Positions 1 to 5,553 of a DNA stretch of 9,241 bases are shown here, in pieces (the first letter of the stretch is position 1; each line of letters begins with the position of its first letter). Made by a program: the position numbers and the translations under genes. Location of the stretch: contig JAFADM010000155.1 of the NCBI GenBank assembly GCA_023424865.1, positions 1 to 9,241 of the forward strand, in the 5' to 3' direction. The notes below the pieces were generated by a model that had not been told where the DNA came from, searched no databases, and saw only the letters and a list, made by a program, of their open reading frames with translations. Source of the stretch: Bacillota bacterium. Lineage in GTDB: Bacteria; Bacillota_A; Clostridia; DSM-8532.

Positions 1-640
1 TTATATGTGGAACCGTCGTGTTGCCAACCCTTTTTCAAAAGCAAATCCGGTTTATACAGCCCTGTACCTGAACGATAAGGGAGAAAAGCGGGGTTATATC
101 CGTTATAAATTCACGAAGGAGGCCTTTTCCGTTCTCGAAATAGCCTATCTGAATATGGATGCCTTAAAAGGGCTTCTCCACTATATTTTTGTTCACGACA
201 GCCAGTTTGACACCGTGTGTTTTGAGGATGTTCCCGTAGATTTCCCCTTAAGGCTTATGCTTCCCTGTCCCAGAGTGGAGCAATGGCTTAAGCCCGGTAT
301 GATGAGCCGGGTGGTGGATGTCAAAAGAGTGGTGTCGGAACGAACCTATAGCTGTGAGGGAACGGTGCGGGTTGAAATCAGCGATCCTCATTGCTCATGG
401 AACAACGGCTGCTTCCTTTTCGAATTTGGCGGTGGACATTGTCAGGTTTCACCGGTGCAGGGCCCGGGGGATGCCGCTTTCTCAATACAACGCTTTTCTC
501 AGATTTTTTGCGGCTTTCTCTCCCCTGCTGCCATGCTTTCCCTTGATTTGGAAGGATGTCGGATAAAGGATGAAAAAGTCCTTACCCTTCTTCAGGAGGC
601 CTTTTCGTCTAAAACAACGTTTCTTGCCGACGCGTTTTAG
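1..640 (+). CDS. Eis-like GNAT N-acetyltransferase, C-terminal half (5' truncated by window)
   Basis: The reading frame is open to the left window edge, so the ATG at position 5 is very likely an internal Met. About 211 residues are visible, against roughly 400 for the Eis family. The visible part begins near the end of the second GNAT-like domain (GYIRYKF, then LLHYIFVHDSQFD). It continues through the family-typical stretch PRVEQWLKPGMMSRVVDVKR (about residues 89-108) into the C-terminal sterol-carrier-protein-2-like domain (GTVRVEISDP, CFLFEFGGG, LSPAAMLSL). Eis enzymes transfer acetyl groups from acetyl-CoA to amines. In the mycobacterial enzyme the C-terminal carboxylate of a terminal Phe takes part in catalysis, and this protein also ends in Phe (ADAF). 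The natural substrate of clostridial homologues is unknown. It ends 50 bp before the stop codon of the convergent isomerase and appears unrelated to the sugar locus. The family call is confident; the substrate is not known. Confidence 0.82.
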   Translation, partial: YMWNRRVANPFSKANPVYTALYLNDKGEKRGYIRYKFTKEAFSVLEIAYLNMDALKGLLHYIFVHDSQFDTVCFEDVPVDFPLRLMLPCPRVEQWLKPGMMSRVVDVKRVVSERTYSCEGTVRVEISDPHCSWNNGCFLFEFGGGHCQVSPVQGPGDAAFSIQRFSQIFCGFLSPAAMLSLDLEGCRIKDEKVLTLLQEAFSSKTTFLADAF

Positions 641-667
641 TAAGAAGACTTATACATAACCAGCCAA

Positions 668-716
668 GAGAAATCAGAAGCGAGGGGGCCTCATGCCCCT
701 TCGCTTCTGATTTCTC
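668..716. terminator. Long perfect hairpin between convergent genes, probably a bidirectional terminator
   Basis: Positions 668-689 pair with 695-716 in an uninterrupted 22-bp stem; the only non-Watson-Crick pair is G684 with T700, which is G-U in plus-strand RNA. The loop is the five bases CTCAT (690-694). The inner part of the stem is GC-rich (GGGGGC/GCCCC) and the outer part is AT-richer (GAGAAATCAGAAGCG and its complement). It sits between the end of the acetyltransferase gene (+) and the end of the isomerase gene (-). The isomerase stop codon (TGA, 691-693) lies in the loop, and its last seven or eight codons form one arm. Neither strand has a clean U-tract after the stem, so it is not a textbook intrinsic terminator. 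Transcription termination or 3'-end protection is inferred from position and symmetry. Confidence 0.7.
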
Positions 717-1587
717 CCGCTATCATGGAAAGCAGGTGCCTTCCTGTTTTAAAAACATAATCGGCATAGGACCTGTGCAATTCATAAGGAACTCTTCCGG
801 AAACCACCTCCAAATTTAAATGTCCTTCATAGCCGATTTCCTTTAATACGGGCAGAAGCTCTGCCCAATTAACCGTGCACCCGCTGGTAAAGGGTACCGC
901 ATGATCGTCGTGCCTGCCATTATTGTCATGAATATGTACCCCCTTAAGCCGGCGCCCCACGGCCCGCAGGCATTCCCGCTGATCGTCGCCTATGAGGTTG
1001 GCATGGCCAAAATCCCAGCACACACCCACTCCCTCTCCCAGGGTATCGGCCAAATCGCAGATCTCTTCAACATTGGCGCAGTAGCGGTGGGTGGAGTGCA
1101 AATATTCCGGGATAAAAAGATTCTCAAGAGCTATGCCTACCCCTGCTCTTCGCGCCTGCTCCAAAAAGGGCTTAAGATATTCCAGGGTGCGCCTCTTGGA
1201 TTCTTTGACGCTCAGTACCGCGTCCGGTGCGTTTCCCGGGTGAAAAACAGCCCATTTCACCCCCAGCAGGGAGGACGCTTCAATGGACCGGGAAAACATC
1301 TCCGCCTTAAACTCCAAATCCTCACAGCCCGGCGCTGCAAAGTTGTAAAAGGGCAGATGGGACTGGAGAATTTCCACGCCCAAGGCCAAGGCAGTCTCGT
1401 TAAGCGCCAGGATGTATTCCCTCCAGTTTTGCTCTTTTAAAAAGGTATCCTTTCCAATGGCTCCGCAAAAATTCATGTCTAAAACCTCAAAGCCGACCTC
1501 AGAAAGAAAGCGTACCGCTTCTATGGGAGTCCATCTTTCATGTCCCGGGCAAGCCGTATGGAAAACCGTATTTATGGATAGTTTCAT
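691..1587 (-). CDS. Sugar phosphate isomerase/epimerase, xylose-isomerase-like TIM barrel
   Basis: This 298-residue protein spans a whole AP-endonuclease-2/xylose-isomerase-like TIM barrel, the usual length for the family. Probable divalent-metal ligands sit at the ends of barrel strands: E155 in IALENL, D192 in CWDFGHAN, H218 in GVHIHDN and E260 in NLEV. H195, H220 and the HDDH group (residues 226-229) are probable active-site neighbours, and VFHPG (114-118) is also typical. No signal peptide is visible, so it should be cytosolic. Members isomerise or epimerise keto sugars, inosose or related compounds, and some act on 3-keto-glycosides; the exact substrate cannot be told. The start is supported by AGAGGTGA (1596-1603), 8 nt upstream of ATG. 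It lies 69 bp behind permease 2 on the same strand and probably ends the transport operon. Its stop codon lies in the loop of the hairpin at 668-716. Confidence 0.85.
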   Translation of the reverse strand: MKLSINTVFHTACPGHERWTPIEAVRFLSEVGFEVLDMNFCGAIGKDTFLKEQNWREYILALNETALALGVEILQSHLPFYNFAAPGCEDLEFKAEMFSRSIEASSLLGVKWAVFHPGNAPDAVLSVKESKRRTLEYLKPFLEQARRAGVGIALENLFIPEYLHSTHRYCANVEEICDLADTLGEGVGVCWDFGHANLIGDDQRECLRAVGRRLKGVHIHDNNGRHDDHAVPFTSGCTVNWAELLPVLKEIGYEGHLNLEVVSGRVPYELHRSYADYVFKTGRHLLSMIAGEIRSEGA

Positions 1588-1602
1588 TATTTAATTCACC
1601 TC

Positions 1603-1627
1603 TGATTAGTATGATTAGGTTGATTTT
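1603..1627. repeat. Three TGATT units at 9-bp period between permease 2 and isomerase genes
   Basis: TGATTAG occurs at 1603-1609 and again at 1612-1618, and TGATT recurs at 1621-1625, each 9 bp after the previous one. This sits in the 69-bp gap (1588-1656) between the permease 2 stop and the isomerase start, beginning right beside the isomerase ribosome binding site. It may be a small decayed tandem duplication. No function can be assigned, and I see no promoter or terminator in the gap. Confidence 0.4.
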
Positions 1628-1656
1628 CAAGGTATGCTGTTTATTCAAAGCCTGTT

Positions 1657-2598
1657 TCATCCCTTTAAGGAGCCTATCATGACCCCTTTTACAAAGTAGC
1701 GCTGAACAAAGGGAAAAACAATCAGTATGGGTGCGGTAGCCACGATGATCAGTGCGTATTTGAGAAGATCCGACATGCCCTGAATAGCTATCTGAGTCTC
1801 CGGATCCACTACCGCAGCCCTGTCCACCTGACTCATAACCAGAATATCCCGAAGAAAAATTTGAAGGGGGAAAAGGCTCCGGCTGCTTAGATACAGGAAA
1901 GCATTGAAATAGGCATTCCAATGCCCTACCCCATAGTAAAGCGTTATAACGGCAAGAGTTGCCTGGGAAAGAGGAAGCACAACCGCAAAAAAGTACCGGG
2001 CATCGGAGCAGCCTTCAATTTGCGCCGCCTCGTACAGCTCCTCCGGAATACCCGTTTGCATATGTGTCCGCAGGATAATTAAGTTTGTAATGCCAATGGC
2101 TCCCGGAAGGATCATCGCTCCCGGGCTGTTCATTAAATGAAGGTCTTTTATTAATAAATAATTGGGAATCATTCCTCCGGAAAACAGCATGGTAAAGGTA
2201 AACAAAAAAGTAAACATACCCCTTCCAGGCAGGGTTTTCCGCGAGAGGGGATAGGCTGCCATCAGGGTCATGACGAGATTGATAAGCGTACCTGTAACCG
2301 TATAAAACAGCGTGTTCCTATAACCGATGTAGACATCCCTGTACTGGAAGACCGCCTTATAGCCCTCCAGGCTGAAATCCACCGGAAACAGCAGCACTCT
2401 ACCGGCGGCGACAGCCTGAGGGGAGGAAAAGGATGCGGAGACAATATAAATTAAGGGATAGAGCACGACAATCAGAATAAAAAAAAGCAGGGTGCCTGTG
2501 ATGCCGTAGTAAACCCGGTCTGTCACCGATGGCTTTATTCTTTTACCGGCTCCGTGCCGGTTCCTGGAATTGCCGCGCTTTAGTGTCCGAGCAGTCAT
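1657..2598 (-). CDS. Carbohydrate ABC transporter permease, LplC/YtcP type (permease 2)
   Basis: This integral membrane protein forms half of the translocation channel of a CUT1-type sugar ABC importer. With the start at 2598 it has 313 residues. It has a basic cytoplasmic N-terminus (TARTLKRGNSRNRHGAGKR), then about six hydrophobic segments: about residues 32-55, 96-117, 127-149, 160-177, 206-225 and 280-299. The permease EAA loop, which docks onto the ATPase, is at about 189-211 (YEAAQIEGCSDARYFFAVVL). It ends with the family-typical QRYFVKGVMIGSLKG. The start at 2598 is chosen because AAGGAG (2605-2610) lies 6 nt upstream. An in-frame ATG at 2622 would overlap the upstream permease gene and lacks a comparable site. 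With the chosen start the gap to permease 1 is only 17 bp, which implies co-transcription and translational coupling. Confidence 0.92.
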   Translation of the reverse strand: MTARTLKRGNSRNRHGAGKRIKPSVTDRVYYGITGTLLFFILIVVLYPLIYIVSASFSSPQAVAAGRVLLFPVDFSLEGYKAVFQYRDVYIGYRNTLFYTVTGTLINLVMTLMAAYPLSRKTLPGRGMFTFLFTFTMLFSGGMIPNYLLIKDLHLMNSPGAMILPGAIGITNLIILRTHMQTGIPEELYEAAQIEGCSDARYFFAVVLPLSQATLAVITLYYGVGHWNAYFNAFLYLSSRSLFPLQIFLRDILVMSQVDRAAVVDPETQIAIQGMSDLLKYALIIVATAPILIVFPFVQRYFVKGVMIGSLKG

Positions 2599-2604
2599 TT
2601 TTTT

Positions 2605-2610
2605 CTCCTT
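2605..2610 (-). promoter_or_regulatory. Ribosome binding site that decides the permease 2 start
   Basis: On the minus strand AAGGAG is followed by six A residues and then the ATG at 2598. This favours 2598 over the in-frame ATG at 2622, which would put this strong site inside the coding sequence. Confidence 0.8.
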
Positions 2611-2615
2611 ATGCC

Positions 2616-3542
2616 TTACCACAGGCCGGTTCCGTTTATTTTCCGGGCAAAGGCGTTAACCATAACAATTAAAATGAGATTGATGACGGAATTAAACAGG
2701 CCAATGGCCGTTGAATAGGCATAGTCCATGGTACCTGCGGAGGCCAGGCCGATCTTGTAGACATAGGTGGAAATGAGCTCGCTGGCCGACAGGTTCAGAT
2801 TGTTCTGCATGAGAAAGGCCTTTTCAAAGCCAACGCTCATAATATGCCCGCACCGCATGATGAGCATGACGGTGGCGGTGGGAAGGATGGAGGGCAGATC
2901 GATATGTATAACCCGCTTTAAAGAGCCCGCTCCGTCAATTTGAGCGGCTTCGTGCAAATCCGGGCTTACCGCCGTGAGCGCCGCCGTGTAAATAATGGAA
3001 CTCCAGCCAAAGGTCTGCCACACCCCCGACCATACGTAAATATGAGGAAAAAGCCGGGGGTTTGCCAAAAGATCGGAGGGATAATTCCCTCCGTTAAAAA
3101 GTGCGTGGACCATGCCGTAAAGGCCTATACGGGGATTGAGAATTTGCAGAATCATCCCCACAAGAACAACTGTTGATATAAAGTGAGGCATGTAGGTGAT
3201 GGTCTGTACCGTCTTTTTAAAGCGCTCTCTTTCAAAGCTGTTAAGGATCAGGGCAAAGGCAATGGGGATGGGAAAGCCCACTATCAGACTGTATAGGGAA
3301 ATAGTAAGGGTGTTGCCCACAACCCTTATGAACTGGTAGGATTGGATGAATTTTATGAAATTGCCCAATCCAATCCATGGACTTCCCCAGATGCCGTCCC
3401 TTATGGGAAATTTCCGGAAGGCAAGCTGGATGCCTGCCATTGGGACATACTCAAATAGAAGAAGGTATAGAAGCGGAAGAAGTAAAAACAGATACAGCTG
3501 GCTATGCTTCATTACCCTCTTAACCAAATTCTGTTTCAGCAT
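2616..3542 (-). CDS. Carbohydrate ABC transporter permease, LplB/YtcP-partner type (permease 1)
   Basis: This is the other channel-forming half of the importer, with 308 residues. The N-terminal hydrophobic segment (about 16-36) is followed by the family-typical stretch YVPMAGIQLAFRKFPIRDGI and W(I)GLGNFIKF. Further membrane segments lie at about 75-101, 116-136, 167-190, 219-237 and 280-299. The EAA loop is at about 198-219 (HEAAQIDGAGSLKRVIHIDLP). It ends in KINGTGLW, as is common in this subgroup. AAAGGAG (3550-3556) lies 7 nt upstream of the ATG. Only 30 bp separate it from the solute-binding protein stop, with no terminator visible between them. The order solute-binding protein, LplB, LplC is the standard one for these sugar systems. 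No ATP-binding subunit is encoded nearby; related systems commonly share a multi-task ATPase of the MsmX type. Confidence 0.93.
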   Translation of the reverse strand: MLKQNLVKRVMKHSQLYLFLLLPLLYLLLFEYVPMAGIQLAFRKFPIRDGIWGSPWIGLGNFIKFIQSYQFIRVVGNTLTISLYSLIVGFPIPIAFALILNSFERERFKKTVQTITYMPHFISTVVLVGMILQILNPRIGLYGMVHALFNGGNYPSDLLANPRLFPHIYVWSGVWQTFGWSSIIYTAALTAVSPDLHEAAQIDGAGSLKRVIHIDLPSILPTATVMLIMRCGHIMSVGFEKAFLMQNNLNLSASELISTYVYKIGLASAGTMDYAYSTAIGLFNSVINLILIVMVNAFARKINGTGLW

Positions 3543-3572
3543 ATGACGGCTCCTTTAATTTCTGCATGATGA

Positions 3573-5249
3573 TTATTTATAGAGCCTGTCGTAGACCTTT
3601 TGAACAATTTCAAGAACCTTATCTGTGCCTATGGCCTCAAGCTGCTTTAAATAGGAATCCCAATCGGTGTCCAGGCTCATGCCTCCTGTTGCAAAGCTTG
3701 CAAGGGACTCCATAACATAAGCATCCAGAGTGATTAAGATCTCAGAGACAGCTTCGCTTTCCTCCGGGGTATAAATGAGCTTGGGAATAACTTCCTCGGG
3801 CTGTTTTCCGGTGTATAAAAGCTGGGCGTTTGCAATGGGTATATTGGCATCCAGAGGATCCCCTCCCCACACAACACCGGCAGAAATGGCGTAATGGCGG
3901 ATATAGGGGCTTTGATTGTACCAGGGCTTGTTTTGCCGCTGGCCCCAGGGAGATACCTCCACCAGCGAGGGCTTGTAGCCCATAATATCATAAAGGCTCT
4001 TATCCCCTTCCTTGGGTTCCAGGTAATCCACACCCTTTTCTCCCCACCGGGTCATAATGGAAAATTCCTCGCTGGCAAGCAAATCCCCCAGCTTAAAGGC
4101 AGCCTCCGGATCCTTGCAGTTTTTAGTTATAACCATGGCTACGGATGCCACACCCGGAACATAGCTTGCATACTGGGTGCCGTTGCTTCCGATAAGCGGC
4201 GCAACACCCCTGTATTCCACTCTGCGGGGGTTATCCTTGGAAATACCGCTGGGCCCCATCTGGATAAAGCTGCCCATAATGGTTTCAGGGTTATTCATCA
4301 TGGCATAGTAGGCGATGCTGTCCTGGGTGAAGGACAAAGGCGAGAGCAGATCCTCGGAAACCAGCTTGTACATGTAGCGAAGGCCCTCACGCCAGGCTTC
4401 CGTATTGTAGGCAAGCCCCACCTGTCCGTCAGTGACGGTAAAGAAATGCGAATCCCCCGCATAGACAAAGGGGTTCATAAGATACTCAATCCAGTATTTG
4501 CTCCCCGTATGGCCTATCAGCGGTATTTCATCCGGTTGCTTGTTGCCATTGGGATCCTGTGTTTTAAAGGCCTTCAAAACCTGATAGAATTCGTCGGGTG
4601 TTGTGGGATCCTTTAAGCCCAGCGCTTCCATCCATTTGGAATACATGTACAATTTTGCGGGATACTCATTGCTGATGGATTGATTCATTCTGGCCAAACC
4701 GTAGATTTCACCGTCAGGGGAAGTAATCATGGAACGGTAATCCACTCCGGTTCGCTCCATGGCATCAAAGGAATAAAAGGCAAGCTCCGGATCCGAATAG
4801 TACTTTGTAACCGGCACGATGGATCCTGACAGCGCATAATTGTAAACCGCGGAATCTGAAAAGGCCTCCATCACAATATCCGGCAATTCATCACCGCCTG
4901 CGGCCACCATTAGGTTGAGCTTGGTATGGAACTCCTTTTGAGGTAAGGTGACAAAGCTTAAATCAAAATTCCCCTTTTCCTCCAACAGCTTTGTCATGGT
5001 ATTGGTTTCAAAATCCTCTACCGGTGTCAGTTCAGGAATTAAAATGCTTAAGGCAGCGGTTTCCTTTAAAATGGGAAACTGTCCCGGCTCGTTAAAACGG
5101 CTATTCTGTATAGGTGCTTGTGCCTGGGGTGTTTGCGAAGGGGATTCCTGGGGTGTTGCGCCTCCTTGCGCAGGCGTGTTTTTTGAACACCCTGTAAATG
5201 CCAGAGTAAGCGCAACTAATAAAATCACTTTCTTCATCGCTCGGTGCAT
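3573..5249 (-). CDS. Extracellular solute-binding lipoprotein of a carbohydrate ABC importer
   Basis: This 558-residue lipoprotein should catch the transported sugar outside the membrane and deliver it to the two permeases. The N-terminus has basic residues (HRAMKK), a hydrophobic core (VILLVALTLAF) and a lipobox ending TGC, giving Cys21 as the lipidated residue; Phe at the -3 position is less usual than Leu. A Pro/Gln/Ser/Thr-rich tether follows (about 24-50). The rest looks like a family 1 solute-binding fold of the LplA/YtcQ type, which is usually 500-560 residues long. Typical parts include LNLMVAAGGDELPDIV, TPDEFYQVLKAFK with DPNGNKQPDEIPL, and TKNCKDPEAAFKLGDLL. The start at 5249 is chosen because GGAGG (5259-5263) lies 9 nt upstream; the internal Met5 would lie too far from it. 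It is the first gene of the minus-strand operon and faces the divergent regulator. The ligand cannot be told from sequence. Confidence 0.93.
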   Translation of the reverse strand: MHRAMKKVILLVALTLAFTGCSKNTPAQGGATPQESPSQTPQAQAPIQNSRFNEPGQFPILKETAALSILIPELTPVEDFETNTMTKLLEEKGNFDLSFVTLPQKEFHTKLNLMVAAGGDELPDIVMEAFSDSAVYNYALSGSIVPVTKYYSDPELAFYSFDAMERTGVDYRSMITSPDGEIYGLARMNQSISNEYPAKLYMYSKWMEALGLKDPTTPDEFYQVLKAFKTQDPNGNKQPDEIPLIGHTGSKYWIEYLMNPFVYAGDSHFFTVTDGQVGLAYNTEAWREGLRYMYKLVSEDLLSPLSFTQDSIAYYAMMNNPETIMGSFIQMGPSGISKDNPRRVEYRGVAPLIGSNGTQYASYVPGVASVAMVITKNCKDPEAAFKLGDLLASEEFSIMTRWGEKGVDYLEPKEGDKSLYDIMGYKPSLVEVSPWGQRQNKPWYNQSPYIRHYAISAGVVWGGDPLDANIPIANAQLLYTGKQPEEVIPKLIYTPEESEAVSEILITLDAYVMESLASFATGGMSLDTDWDSYLKQLEAIGTDKVLEIVQKVYDRLYK

Positions 5250-5281
5250 TTCACTTGACCTCCAAAATAAAATTACAATGA

Positions 5282-5293
5282 TTGCTGCAGCAA
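5282..5293. repeat. 12-bp palindrome in the leader of the solute-binding protein gene
   Basis: TTGCTGCAGCAA is a perfect palindrome just downstream of the proposed start of transcription for the transport operon. The overlapping AAAGG-GACA-CCTTT dyad (5292-5305) adjoins the proposed -10. Either could be an operator half-site pair or a small leader hairpin. A palindrome of this length can arise by chance once or twice in a window of this size, so only its location gives it weight. Confidence 0.35.
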
Positions 5294-5305
5294 AGGGACA
5301 CCTTT

Positions 5306-5334
5306 ATAAAACAACATCGCCCGCCGGTTTTCAA
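5306..5334 (-). promoter_or_regulatory. Candidate sigma-A promoter of the transport operon
   Basis: Read on the minus strand, TTGAAA (5329-5334) and TTTTAT (5306-5311) are 17 bp apart, with a TATAAA three bases further on. The start of transcription would be near 5299, about 50 nt before the solute-binding protein start. The -35 overlaps a TTCAA-T-TTGAA dyad (5330-5340), which could be a regulator site. The -10 is weak, which fits dependence on an activator. Confidence 0.4.
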
Positions 5335-5376
5335 TTTGAAGAAAGGAAAAGAGCATGATATTTCAACGGAATGGCT

Positions 5377-5398
5377 GTATTTTGAATGTTGAAAATAC
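5377..5398. repeat. Inverted repeat in the divergent control region
   Basis: GTATTTT (5377-5383) and AAAATAC (5392-5398) form a 7-bp dyad with 8 bases between. It overlaps a wider pair, TTTCAAC (5361-5367) and GTTGAAA (5388-5394). TTTCAAC occurs again at 5471-5477. The cluster lies between the two divergent genes and could hold operator sites, but no specific regulator is implied by the sequence. Confidence 0.35.
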
Positions 5399-5421
5399 CC
5401 GGCGGCACTGAAAATTCACCA

Positions 5422-5439
5422 GTTTACACAATGTTTACA
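5422..5439. promoter_or_regulatory. GTTTACA direct repeat, candidate AraC-type operator
   Basis: GTTTACA occurs at 5422-5428 and at 5433-5439, an 11-bp period, so both copies face the same side of the helix. AraC-family domains carry two helix-turn-helix units that contact consecutive major grooves, so a repeat of about one helical turn is what such a protein would be expected to bind. The site lies about 45-60 bp upstream of the regulator gene's TATAAT and near the middle of the divergent region, so it could serve either gene. The link to the encoded regulator is inferred. Confidence 0.4.
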
Positions 5440-5458
5440 TCCCTTTAATCTCGCTGAC

Positions 5459-5487
5459 TGGATCGCAGCCTTTCAACCAAATATAAT
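5459..5487 (+). promoter_or_regulatory. Candidate promoter of the AraC-type regulator gene
   Basis: A perfect TATAAT stands at 5482-5487. At a 17-bp spacing the -35 would be TGGATC (5459-5464), a poor match to TTGACA, as is common for activated promoters. The start of transcription would be near 5494, about 60 nt before the regulator start codon. A TTTCAAC copy (5471-5477) lies in the spacer. Confidence 0.45.
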
Positions 5488-5553
5488 TAATTTTCAGGAA
5501 TGAAGTGAACGTATTGCACGGATACGGCGGAAATACGACACGAGGATTCAATA

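Noticed and set aside
901..1440. Plus-strand open frame of 179 codons opposite the isomerase
   Set aside because: It lies wholly antisense to a gene with clear family motifs and shows no recognisable protein features or ribosome binding site; it is a shadow frame.
3894..4616. Plus-strand open frame of 240 codons opposite the solute-binding protein
   Set aside because: It is long, but entirely antisense to a well-supported lipoprotein gene, and its composition looks like a mirror of that gene's codon pattern.
5320..5340. Possible CcpA (cre) site for carbon catabolite repression in the minus-strand promoter
   Set aside because: The sequence near TTGAAAACC lacks the central CG in the required position and the right half of the consensus; the match is too poor.
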